DNA from: Nostoc sp. C052 | GTDB taxonomy: Bacteria > Cyanobacteriota > Cyanobacteriia > Cyanobacteriales > Nostocaceae | Reading direction: 5' to 3' | Length of the DNA stretch: 64,000 bases | Assembly: GCF_013393905.1 (NCBI RefSeq) | Contig: NZ_CP040272.1 | Location: 1,240,001 to 1,304,000 of the forward strand | In this document: positions 18,105-26,044 of the stretch, piece after piece | How the letters are laid out: the number at the start of each line of letters is the position of its first letter | Numbering within the stretch: position 1 is the stretch's first letter | Notes under the pieces: model-generated | What the model saw: only the letters and a program-made list of their open reading frames with translations | What the model was told of the DNA's origin: nothing | Database searches by the model: none | Position numbers and translations under genes: made by a program

Positions 18105-20123
18105 CTAAACTCTTACCCATTTCAATACCTCCGGGTTTTTGTTATAGCGGTAGGTTATACCATCCTTAGTAGTAACAGATTTTTTTTGACTAGCCTTGCT
18201 TCTAATTGTAGTAATAGAATAGTCTGTTAATGTCTGAAGCTCTTTATGGGAAAGTCCTATAATTGTGGCTATTGCTGCTGATTCTGGTTTCATTGTGAGT
18301 TCATGTTTCGGGTAAATATCTATTGTAATTTGCTCCTTTTCAACTGGTTTAATAATAATACCTTTTTGCGATTGATAATCTAGCATAGAAACAAGTTGCC
18401 AATTAGATCCTTGTGAAAGTTCTAACACCCATTGATGATAACTAAATAAGCTTTCTCTATGACCAACGCTGATAAAAGTTGTTTTACTTGATTGTAGCTG
18501 TTGATATAAATTACCTTCGTTATTTAAATCTAAAGCACTCGTTGCTTCATCTAAGATAGTGAAACTAGGATGTGTAATTAATAACCGTGCAAAAGCGAGG
18601 CGTTGTTGTTCTCCTAAAGACAATATATTTTCCCAAGGAACTTCTGTCTCAAAGCCGTCTACGCGGGTAAGTAAGTGTTGCAGGTTAACTTGTTGCAAAA
18701 TGTGTTCAAGTTCGCGATCGCTCATTTTCCTATCTGTGTGAGGATAAAGCAACTGTTGGCGCAAAGTCCCTAAAATGATATAAGGCCGTTGCGGTAAGAA
18801 CAATACTTCTTTTAGAGGAGGACGCACTAGACGGCCAGTTCCCGCATTCCACAAACCAGCGATCGCTCTCAACAAAGAACTTTTACCCCTACCACTAGGA
18901 CCAACAATCAATAACCCTTCGCCTGGCTGGACAGCAATTGACAAATTTTCAACAATCACCTGTTCATAGTTTGGCGTTTGTAAAGTTACATTCTCAAAAG
19001 CTAAACGTTCTTCTTCTATAATTTGAATAGTACTGACGTTCTCTGATTGTTTACTAGCAGCCTGTAGTGCATCTGAAAACTCTGCTAAACGCTTTACATA
19101 GCTAGAAAATCGTCCTGAGATTCCAAACTCAGATATTAGTTCTCCTAGAGCATTAGAAAACATAAAGCAAGCAAAACTAGCTTGGTTAATTTGTCCATAA
19201 TCGATTTTATCTTGAAGAAATAAAGGTGTAAGAATAAACATCGAAAACACGCTAATGGCAGACTGATATGCTCTGCCAAAAGCGTCTTGTCCCCTCTCTA
19301 AATTCAGCCTGCATTCAGCAGTTTTTAAAACATTATTAAATCGGCGCTTAATTATATTGAATTCTTCTTCTTCTCCCTGAAAAAAAGCGATTGATTCAGC
19401 GTGATTACGAACATGAGTTAAGCAATAGGCAAAATCTGCTTTAAATGCAAGTTCTTCTTGGTTAACTTTATTTATTCCTTGATTCAAGTAAACAGCTATT
19501 AAATTACCTATAATTGTATAAATAACTAAATATATTGCGATTTGTGAAGAAACTATCCAGAGAATTATTAAAGAACTTCCCATTTCTAAAGATTTTTCTA
19601 GTAAAGAAGATGAGAATCTCAAGCCAATACTAGTAATAGGTTCTATTTCTTGGGATAAGCGTTGATCTGGATTATCTATATCAGATTTAAAATTGATTTT
19701 ATAATAAGCTTGATTGTTTAAATATTTTTCTAAAATATGAAGATTTAGCCATTTGTACCAGTCAAGAATTATTTTTTTTCTAACATATCTCAAAAGAGTC
19801 ACTAACAAGACCATCCCGACAATAATTAGACTGGACGCCCATAAAGTACTATTGTATTTATCAAGGTCTCTCTGTTCAATAACGATATCAATTACATAGC
19901 GATTCCAGTAACTATTTGCAGCATTTGCTCCGACAATGACGACTATTAATAATATTAAGAGAATAAGCATTCCCCATGAGCGAATCACATCTGAAAATAC
20001 TCTTCCTTCTGCTTTTGTCGGATACCAATAAGGTTGAGCAACTACTTTCACATCCTGCCAAAATTGAATCAAGGTTGAAAAAGGATTTGTTGTATTTTGC
20101 TCACGCACAGATGGAGTTTGCAT
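18105..20123 (-). CDS. mdnE: ABC exporter of the microviridin cluster
   Basis: This 672-aa fusion has an N-terminal membrane domain (residues 1-370; spans near 33-55, 73-90, 175-215 and 285-305) and an ATPase domain. The membrane part resembles the ABC_membrane_2 (SbmA/BacA/YddA-like) type. The ATPase has Walker A GPSGRGKSS (about 417), signature SLGEQQR (about 515), Walker B FTILDEATSALD and the H-loop SVGHRES. An unusual C-terminal extension (about 585-672) ends in a compact TTIRSKASQKK/ITYRYNKNPEVLKW block. Homologues close microviridin clusters and export the product; there is no C39 peptidase domain, so leader removal must occur elsewhere. It is separated from the LamG gene by 227 bp containing a hairpin. 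Confidence in the transporter call is high; the pathway role comes from context. Confidence 0.85.
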   Translation of the reverse strand: MQTPSVREQNTTNPFSTLIQFWQDVKVVAQPYWYPTKAEGRVFSDVIRSWGMLILLILLIVVIVGANAANSYWNRYVIDIVIEQRDLDKYNSTLWASSLIIVGMVLLVTLLRYVRKKIILDWYKWLNLHILEKYLNNQAYYKINFKSDIDNPDQRLSQEIEPITSIGLRFSSSLLEKSLEMGSSLIILWIVSSQIAIYLVIYTIIGNLIAVYLNQGINKVNQEELAFKADFAYCLTHVRNHAESIAFFQGEEEEFNIIKRRFNNVLKTAECRLNLERGQDAFGRAYQSAISVFSMFILTPLFLQDKIDYGQINQASFACFMFSNALGELISEFGISGRFSSYVKRLAEFSDALQAASKQSENVSTIQIIEEERLAFENVTLQTPNYEQVIVENLSIAVQPGEGLLIVGPSGRGKSSLLRAIAGLWNAGTGRLVRPPLKEVLFLPQRPYIILGTLRQQLLYPHTDRKMSDRELEHILQQVNLQHLLTRVDGFETEVPWENILSLGEQQRLAFARLLITHPSFTILDEATSALDLNNEGNLYQQLQSSKTTFISVGHRESLFSYHQWVLELSQGSNWQLVSMLDYQSQKGIIIKPVEKEQITIDIYPKHELTMKPESAAIATIIGLSHKELQTLTDYSITTIRSKASQKKSVTTKDGITYRYNKNPEVLKWVRV

Positions 20124-20264
20124 ATTCTAAAAATGTAGCCGTTACTAATTACACTAGGAATTTGGAAATGGCCTTTGAGAATTAAGTTAGACTCAGAGGC
20201 CATTTTTTCTTTTAGGGAATGTCTGAAAACTTTTATGGTGTTTTATTCGAGATTTTTAGCTCCC

Positions 20265-20325
20265 CATAAATTCCCTTTTTTAAGGAGGAACTTAATTAAA
20301 TTTCCTCCCTTTTTAAGGGGAGCCA
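20265..20325. repeat. Inverted repeat between LamG and ABC genes, possible terminator
   Basis: AAGGAGGAA and TTTCCTCCCTTT, with flanking AAGGGAA-type and T-run sequence, can pair across an AT-rich loop. This resembles repeats often seen in Nostoc intergenic regions. On the minus strand it could attenuate transcription between the LamG protein and the exporter. Confidence 0.45.
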
Positions 20326-20350
20326 GCTACGCTGTAACCATTAAATCAGG

Positions 20351-21187
20351 CTAGCAACTGGCGTGGACTAGGGGGATCAATGGTAAGATATTTTCTTCAG
20401 GAATAACTGCTGTTTCAGTTTGGATCTCTTCTTGAATATCTTCTTGATTAAATGATTCTGCTGCAAATAGAACTGGATTTGATGATTGTGTTGCAAATGG
20501 AATTTCTGCTAAAGTCCAAATAGGATTACCACGAAAGTTTCCTTGATAAGACTTTCCAGTTTGGTTTTTAACAGTTGTACCTTGCCCATCGTCTAATTTC
20601 CAGTAAGCCACTAATCCTTCCTCATCACCAACTATTGGCCTACAACGATGAGTCTGAATTTGTGCTTGAGTACAGGGATAATTCCAAATGCTAATGTTTG
20701 CTAATTGTGCTTTGAAATAGACCTGTTTGTGTAAAGTTGCTCCCAGAGTTATAGAACTTGTGGCTTTGTTTAAAGATGAACCTCTAAAAGAATCGTTGTA
20801 TTCACGATCGTCAAGATATACGGCTAGCTGACCACTATTAAAAATAATAGCAAAAAAGTGCCATTGTCCTGTAGTTAATTCTCCTTGCCCAAAGGTTTTG
20901 ATATTTTTGCTAACACTTTCATCAATGTAGACATCTAGGCTTTCTGTTTCACTGATGCCGAATTCAAAATTATCGCTGAATCTCTCTGAAGAACGGGCAA
21001 AAAATACATTGTGCGTTCCGTAACTAGTAGCTTTCTTTGTTAGTTCGTATGGATTTACCCATCCTGAAACCGTAAAAGCTGAACTCCCTTGAGCGAAAAC
21101 GCCGCCAATATCATTTCTGCCAAAATCTATATAATCTTTTTCCCTATCAAATGTTAAAACTGTTTGTGTATTTACTGGGTTTATCAC
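20351..21187 (-). CDS. LamG/concanavalin A-like protein in the microviridin cluster
   Basis: This 278-aa protein contains a LamG/laminin-G_3-like jelly roll over residues 8-225. Markers are FTVSGWVNPYE, QWHFFAIIFNSGQLAVYLDD, SITLGATL, LANISIWNYPCTQAQI and GLVAYWKLDDGQGTTV (the usual AYWKLDEG-type element). No signal peptide is seen, so it is probably cytoplasmic. Residues 240-278 form an acidic linker ending in the hydrophobic tail LPLIPLVHASC. Classical Microcystis microviridin clusters carry a GNAT acetyltransferase at this position instead. LamG domains bind glycans or proteins, so a role as substrate scaffold or product-binding/immunity protein is conceivable but unproven. It sits 131 bp downstream of mdnC in the same orientation. 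Confidence 0.7.
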   Translation of the reverse strand: MINPVNTQTVLTFDREKDYIDFGRNDIGGVFAQGSSAFTVSGWVNPYELTKKATSYGTHNVFFARSSERFSDNFEFGISETESLDVYIDESVSKNIKTFGQGELTTGQWHFFAIIFNSGQLAVYLDDREYNDSFRGSSLNKATSSITLGATLHKQVYFKAQLANISIWNYPCTQAQIQTHRCRPIVGDEEGLVAYWKLDDGQGTTVKNQTGKSYQGNFRGNPIWTLAEIPFATQSSNPVLFAAESFNQEDIQEEIQTETAVIPEENILPLIPLVHASC

Positions 21188-21318
21188 AAAGATTTAATCT
21201 CCAAATATAAATAACTTCATAATTTTAAATAAGGAATTTAATATTAATAAACTTAATAATGAAATCTCACTAACTCCTTTCAAAATAGAAGATAATAAAA
21301 ATATTCTAGCGAAATCCC

Positions 21319-22296
21319 CTAATTTTTATTAGTCAGTAATACTTCTGCGATCGCCTGCGAAATGGGGTAGTGTGGTGGATATATCTCCATCCAAAAAAAT
21401 TCCCCGACTGGGTTAACTTCGAGGAATACATGGCGACCATCGGGCATGACAATAATATCAATTGCTCCATAGTTTAAGCCAAAATAAGCCATTAGTTTGA
21501 GCAGTTTTTTCTCAATATCTTCTGGCAAGTCGTAGGGTTGCCAATTTTTAACTAAGGCTCTCCCCTCTTTGCGCCAGTCATAGGTAGATCCTGACAAGCT
21601 TTGGGAATCTACTGCGGCAGTAAATACGCGGTGTCCGACAATAGTTGTCCGCAACTCCAGCGCCTTGGGCACATTTTCTTGAAAGGTCATTGGACAAAAA
21701 CGCAGTCCTTCCATATTCTCCAGATCGTCATTTGTAACTGGAGTGGTAAACACAACGTTTTCTCGCCCTTGCTGATCGTAAATAGCAAAGGAAGAAAGCA
21801 TTTTGGTAACTATACCTTGGCTACACTCTTGAGCAAATTGCTTGACTGCTTCTGGATTATTTGAAGTCAGGGTACGTGGAGTTACAAGACCAACTTCGCG
21901 TGCAACTTGCAATTGGAGTTGCTTATTATTAGCCCGATCCAAATTGGACATTTTATCAAAGTGGAATCCCTGAAGACTAGCAATCATACCCCTGACTGTG
22001 GCGCGACATTCGTTAATTGACGCATCTCTGTATTGCTTGTCCATTGAGTCGGGAATTTTTTGTCCGTAGCGCATTCGCCGATACCAAACTGAGGAGACTT
22101 CACTCAAATCTAGCTGCTGTTCGCCATCAGTAATAATTACCCGTTCAGTATCGCCGCAGTAAATGTCTAGCTTGACTTCGGTGGGATATCTGTCTGTGTC
22201 AAACCGAAATGCTTTTTCTCCTCTAGCCTCAATTTCTTTGATAACTAGAGGAATACTTTCGTTGTCTTTACTAAACGTAACTATTAATACGGTCAT
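21319..22296 (-). CDS. mdnC: Microviridin ATP-grasp ester ligase
   Basis: This 325-aa ATP-grasp ligase starts MTVLIVTFSKDNESIPLVIK, which I recognise as the MdnC/MvdD type. Members activate Asp/Glu side chains of the precursor core as acyl-phosphates and close two lactones with Thr and Ser. The N-terminal substrate-recognition part includes RFDTDRYPTEV and VWYRRMRYG. The ATP-binding core includes GIVTKMLSSFAIYD and FCPMTFQENVPKALELR. The metal-binding end is YGAIDIIVMPDGRHVFLEVNP. Length and motifs match the family. It lies 66 bp downstream of mdnB in the same operon and would act before it. Confidence 0.93.
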   Translation of the reverse strand: MTVLIVTFSKDNESIPLVIKEIEARGEKAFRFDTDRYPTEVKLDIYCGDTERVIITDGEQQLDLSEVSSVWYRRMRYGQKIPDSMDKQYRDASINECRATVRGMIASLQGFHFDKMSNLDRANNKQLQLQVAREVGLVTPRTLTSNNPEAVKQFAQECSQGIVTKMLSSFAIYDQQGRENVVFTTPVTNDDLENMEGLRFCPMTFQENVPKALELRTTIVGHRVFTAAVDSQSLSGSTYDWRKEGRALVKNWQPYDLPEDIEKKLLKLMAYFGLNYGAIDIIVMPDGRHVFLEVNPVGEFFWMEIYPPHYPISQAIAEVLLTNKN

Positions 22297-22362
22297 AAAA
22301 AGTATGGAGTGTGAAGTATGTAGACACCTTTTGGGTGGCTTACCACAGGCTATAATTTTTGA

Positions 22363-23355
22363 TTATTCATTCTTTCTTTGAAGTAGGGCATCTGCGATCG
22401 CACTTGCAATCGGCAAGTCTAAATCTTTTTCTAGCATTCCCCACTCCCCCAGAGGATTGATTTCTAAAAAGACATATTCGCCTGATGGTGTGACGATGAA
22501 ATCTAACGCTCCAAACAACAGCCCAAATTTACCCATAAAGGCTTTGAGACGGTTAACTACTTCATCAGGAAGCTGGTGATGTTGCCATGCGCCAACCTCA
22601 ACCCCAGGTTTACGCCAATCAACTTTGGCTGCTGCATACACATCTGCATTTAACGCCCCCACAAATACATTACCATTCACATACACCACCCGTAATTCCT
22701 GTTGCTTAGGAATTTGCTCTTGAAAAACTATTGGGCAATAGCGCAGTGACTCGGCATCAACTAAATCTTCTTCCTTGACGATGCTGGTGTACACAAAAAA
22801 CGAGGAGTTACCTTCCATACTGCGGGAAAGAGCAGTTAAGAGCTTGCTCACCATTTTGCCGTTAACTTGCCCGAAAAACTCTCGTGCTGCTTGGGCTTTG
22901 TTGGTAACAAGAGTCTGGGGAATAACAAAACCTACTTCAGACGCAATCCGCAGTTGACGCAGCTTGTTATTTGCATAATCTATCCGCTCTAAATTATCTA
23001 CCCACATAGCTTCTTTGAGACTGTCCCAAAAACCATCTAAAGTTGCAAGTGATTCTCTAACACAAGCTTCTCGGAACTTTGGCGCTAATTCTTGACTCAG
23101 TTGTGGTTCCCAAATACGGCGCATCCATACAGCTTGCACCTGCTCTGTGCTTATAGAGCGGTTGTTATATTCTATAGTGTGGTAACTTTTAGACTTATTA
23201 AAATGTGCTGTTAATTGCACTTCTAGAGGAAATTTATCAGTATCTAGACGAAATGGTTGCACCCCTTTTTTTGATAAGGCTTCTGCCACTCTATCTATTG
23301 TGAAGAAATCACCACTATGGGTGATTAATAAAACAACATCACGAGACAGGTGCAT
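22363..23355 (-). CDS. mdnB: Microviridin ATP-grasp lactam ligase
   Basis: This 330-aa ATP-grasp ligase starts DVVLLITHSGDFFTIDRVAE, the pattern of MdnB/MvdC, which forms the Lys-Asp/Glu amide after lactonisation. Motifs are RLDTDKFPLEVQLTA, VWMRRIWEPQ, the ATP-binding KMVSKLLTALS and YCPIVFQEQIPKQQELR, and the metal-binding LDFIVTPSGEYVFLEINPLG. It shares the overall layout of MdnC but is clearly distinct in sequence, consistent with the two-ligase system. It follows mdnA by 279 bp in the same orientation, an order matching the mdnABC arrangement of Microcystis. A short CCTAAAATTAGG palindrome sits about 12 bp upstream of its start. Confidence 0.93.
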   Translation of the reverse strand: MHLSRDVVLLITHSGDFFTIDRVAEALSKKGVQPFRLDTDKFPLEVQLTAHFNKSKSYHTIEYNNRSISTEQVQAVWMRRIWEPQLSQELAPKFREACVRESLATLDGFWDSLKEAMWVDNLERIDYANNKLRQLRIASEVGFVIPQTLVTNKAQAAREFFGQVNGKMVSKLLTALSRSMEGNSSFFVYTSIVKEEDLVDAESLRYCPIVFQEQIPKQQELRVVYVNGNVFVGALNADVYAAAKVDWRKPGVEVGAWQHHQLPDEVVNRLKAFMGKFGLLFGALDFIVTPSGEYVFLEINPLGEWGMLEKDLDLPIASAIADALLQRKNE

Positions 23356-23634
23356 AAATATTTTTTATCCTAATTTTAGGAGGTAGCTATTAAGTATCAG
23401 CAAACGAATTGCTTTCGATACCCCAAAATCTTTGAAGAATTTAGGGGACTAGAAAAAGCAATCACCTCCATCTTTGGAAAAGGTAATATGAAAGCGATCG
23501 CCTACGGTGGGCACTCTGCGCCATCGCGTCTCTATGAGTAATTTTCAGTTATTTCATAACTACCACTCCATTAAATTATGATAGAGCCAATGACAAGATA
23601 TTTTCCCGATCAGATTCAGATGTATAACACTAAA
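23356..23634. other. Spacer between mdnA and mdnB
   Basis: These 279 bp hold no supportable gene. They contain a Nostoc interspersed-repeat variant with a HIP1 site near 23494-23512, which may have lengthened the gap. No second precursor peptide was found on either strand. Confidence 0.5.
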
Positions 23635-23769
23635 TTATTTATCTTCCAAATCTGAAGGATACTTGTAAGTCCAAGGAACCTCTGTTCCTTCATTAGCTTG
23701 CTCTGACAAGAAACGCGCAAAGAATGGTACCGCTACAACATCCACTGTTTTGACTGTGTTTGTAGGCAT
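23635..23769 (-). CDS. mdnA: Microviridin precursor peptide
   Basis: This 44-aa ORF is too short for most gene callers. The leader contains PFFARFL (residues 15-21), the helix bound by the ATP-grasp ligases. The core is T34-Y-K-Y-P-S-D40-L-E-D43-K44, matching the T-x-K-Y-P-S-D-x-E/D-E/D consensus. By the known scheme T34 pairs with D40 and S39 with E42 as esters, and K36 with D43 as the amide. The residue between Thr and Lys, which largely sets the protease target in this family, is Tyr. That points to chymotrypsin- or subtilisin-like enzymes (inference). There is a single core copy. An AAGGAAA ribosome binding site precedes the ATG at 23769. It heads the leftward mdn operon. Confidence 0.96.
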   Translation of the reverse strand: MPTNTVKTVDVVAVPFFARFLSEQANEGTEVPWTYKYPSDLEDK

Positions 23770-24029
23770 AGAGTTTTCCTTAAATTAAATTGGTTTTTCA
23801 ACTACCTACAGATGTTATCAGTAATTAAATATATTTTCAAGGTCAATTAAGACAGTTAAGAAGTAATCCTTCTAAGAAAGTTAAGTGGGCAGTTAAGAAA
23901 AATGGGAATCTAGCAATCTCTTGTTGCCAGCGCTACATCAAAAAGTATAGAACAATCAAAATACGTTCTGGATATTACTATTAAAAGGCATTCATTCTTA
24001 AAAGTAGCAATAGTACCTTTACACTACAC

Positions 24030-24345
24030 CCTTTTACAGGTTTATAAATTGCCTTTACGACCAAAAAACTAAATTACCTCCCGGCATTTTTCCAATAACA
24101 AAGTCCAGGAAAGTTGAGCAGTAATTGTACAAACTTCCCATCCCGATTGTTCCAATGGCGCAAAATCTATATGAAGTTGAGTACCATGCTCTATTTTTCT
24201 GATCAGTCCTGCATAATAACTACCGTAGAATGGTTCCGAAGCAATTCGCACATTCGCACCACACTCTCAGAATTTTGCCATTATGCGCTCCAATGGATTG
24301 AAGCAGGCTACCGTAATTTAGTCTCTTAATTTAGTTGCTTGTTCT
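24030..24345 (-). pseudogene. Decayed 2OG-Fe(II) oxygenase fragment
   Basis: One minus-strand frame reads VACFNPLERIMAKF, a stop, then ECGANVRIASEPFYGSYYAG, LIRKIEHGTQLHIDFAPLEQ and SGWEVCTITAQLSW. After a frameshift it continues EKMPGGNLVFW. The H-x-D in LHIDF and the following strand pattern fit a 2OG-Fe(II) oxygenase. At least two internal stops and one frameshift show it is dead. It lies upstream of mdnA in the same orientation, so it may once have belonged to the cluster or its flank. The original substrate is unknown. Confidence 0.5.
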
Positions 24346-24550
24346 ACTCCTTTAAAATAAGCTTCTGCTTCCTGATACCATTCTTTTAATTTTTGGCGTA
24401 CTGCCGAGGCTTTTTCGCCATTCACTCTGGCAATGAATTGCGATACTTGACTCAGGCTGCTTGATTTGGTCATAACTATGCCAAAACTCCATGTTGCCAA
24501 CCTCACTACTTGCGGTATCGACAGATGTGGCATTTTCTCTGATACTATAC
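24346..24550 (-). pseudogene. N-terminal scrap of a cyanobacterial transposase
   Basis: MPHLSIPQVVRLATWSFGIV and EKASAVRQKLKEWYQEAEA resemble the N-terminus of IS4/IS701-like cyanobacterial transposases. The frame fuses directly to the oxygenase remnant, marking a deletion junction. No catalytic residues remain. Confidence 0.5.
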
Positions 24551-25063
24551 GTGCCCACTATTTGAGATACTCATTTTTTAGCATTTGAGTCTCATCCACA
24601 CTCTAGTTTCTACTTTTATTTTCTAACTACAGAGACTGATTGCTCATACTCTTGTAAAAAACCTACACCTGTCAGCCTTGGTAAGGGGGGACGCCGAAGG
24701 CGGAGGTAAAGACAGTGCAACTTCATAGATAAACGGTATTATATTCATTGCGGGATAAAACTTCTCAATGGTGGTATTTCCTTGAGCATCCAGAAGTTCC
24801 TCCTGATAATAATCATACTGAACGAGAGTCATTCGGACACGCTTCGCAAACGCTGCGTTTAGCTGTGAAAAAACGTAAAGTTAGTGGTGGTTTCCGTTCA
24901 ATGGAGCGCTCCTCTTGGTACCGATAGTTTGCAGGAGTGTAGATATTTAGTTCTCAGCAGATAATTTTTGCGTCATCCGTCATATTTCATATTGTATAAC
25001 GCAGTATATACCAATTTACATTTTAATTTTTTGTTTCTACTCCAATTTATCGAGCAGCTAATT
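24551..25063. other. Remnant-filled region without an intact gene
   Basis: A plus-strand fragment at about 24857-24928 (LRLAVKKRKVSGGFRSMERS) resembles the C-terminus of an IS66-type transposase. A short minus-strand ORF at 24644-24832 (LVQYDYYQEELLDAQGNTT) is unassigned. A GC-rich interspersed repeat lies near 24685-24710. Nothing intact is present. Confidence 0.4.
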
Positions 25064-25108
25064 CTTAACTGTCTTAACTGTCTTAACTGTCTTAACTGTC
25101 TTAACTGT
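25064..25108 (+). repeat. Tandem repeat, five perfect copies of CTTAACTGT
   Basis: Nine-base units start at 25064, 25073, 25082, 25091 and 25100; a sixth, degenerate unit (CTTAATTTA) follows. The reverse complement, ACAGTTAAG, appears in isolated copies upstream of mdnA near 23852 and (CAGTTAAG) near 23891. Confidence 0.9.
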
Positions 25109-25184
25109 CTTAATTTAATTGTTTTAATTGGTATTGTAATTTATTGATTAAAATGCAATAATCAGCATAATAAAATATAAAGCT

Positions 25185-25567
25185 ATACCTCTAAGTCATG
25201 GCTCACGACCTCAAAAACGTTGCAAAAATGTCTCCATATTTGGTGCGATCGCTCTTAAAGACGTGATTAGTCAATATAGTATTTTAGGTGCAACTGACGG
25301 ACTGGCATTTGTGGCTTATATTTCTCAAAAATTAGTTCCAAATCTGTGGAAAGGTGCTTATCTAATTATGGATAATTGTTCAATTCATAAAAGTGGAGAG
25401 ATTGAGAAAATAATCGCAACTGGAGCTAAATTGATTTATTTACCACCATATTCCCCTGATTTTTCGCCAATTGATAGTTGTAGATCAAAAATTAAAATAT
25501 ACTATGTTCTATAGGAGCGAAAAGTTATACAGACTTAGCAAAAGCAATTGAAACTTTTTTAAGTTAA
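25185..25567 (+). pseudogene. C-terminal fragment of an IS630-family transposase
   Basis: The frame from 25185 reads GSRPQKRCKNVSIFGAIALK, then LIMDNCSIHKSGEIEKII and IYLPPYSPDFSPID. These carry the second catalytic Asp (MDN) and the PPYSPDFSPIE-type block of IS630/Tc1-like transposases. In the last block the catalytic Glu is replaced by Asp. A frameshift near 25490 is needed to reach the normal ending (CSIGAKSYTDLAKAIETFLS, stop 25565-25567). There is no N-terminal helix-turn-helix, so the element is dead. It is distinct from the element at 56370-57540. Confidence 0.75.
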
Positions 25568-25812
25568 ATCTCATTAAATGCTACTGTAACTTACTAAATA
25601 ATAAGCTAATAAACACTATATTTAAAAGTAAATTTTAATTTAATCTAATTAAGATATCTCATTATGGAAGAAAATTTTTGATAGTAATAAGAGTCGGAAA
25701 TTTTCACCAATATTAATATTAATTTTGTTTTTAGCTAAAACTGTAAGAGATTAGGTAGCTTCAGAAGAAAATTATTACTTTATTATAATTAGCAATCAAT
25801 TAGAGTAAACTT
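25568..25812. other. AT-rich leader before the NRPS region
   Basis: No gene was seen. This stretch probably carried the original promoter of the NRPS operon, but no element can be named with confidence. Confidence 0.4.
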
Positions 25813-26034
25813 ATGAATTTAACAGAGCTTCTAGAAAATCTTTCAGCAAAGAGGGTTGAACTATGGGTTGATGGAGATAAACTGCGCTATTGATCGCCTG
25901 AATATTTACTAACTCTTGAGTTACTGTGGGAAATTAAGCAATCTGAACCAGAAAATATCCGATTTTTATTCCAGATAGCGCTCGCGCTGCAACTTATCCC
26001 CTCTCTCACGGTCAAAATGGACTTTAATAAGGAT
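25813..26034 (+). pseudogene. Remnant of an NRPS N-terminus (TubC-type docking domain plus C1 motif)
   Basis: From ATG 25813 the frame reads MNLTELLENLSAKRVELWVD, then GDKLRY, a TGA stop at 25891-25893, then SPEYLLTLELLWEIKQSEPE. This is the TubC_N docking fold found at the start of the three NRPS proteins downstream; the stop sits where they have Arg or His (CGA to TGA would explain it). In another frame just beyond, RAATYPLSHGQNGL matches the C1 motif of a condensation domain before the sequence ends. A former NRPS gene or module therefore began here and was deleted. It lies immediately upstream of the loading gene. Confidence 0.7.
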
Positions 26035-26044
26035 ATAAAAACTT

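Noticed and set aside
23401..23634. A second microviridin precursor between mdnA and mdnB
   Set aside because: No PFFARFL leader or TxKYPSD-type core on either strand; the space contains an interspersed repeat.
24644..24832. 62-aa minus-strand frame (LVQYDYYQEELL...)
   Set aside because: Sits among transposase and oxygenase debris, includes an interspersed repeat and has no recognisable domain.
25064..25108. Possible CRISPR array
   Set aside because: The repeats are 9 bp and directly abutting with no spacers; it is a simple tandem repeat. No CRISPR arrays or cas genes were seen anywhere in the window.
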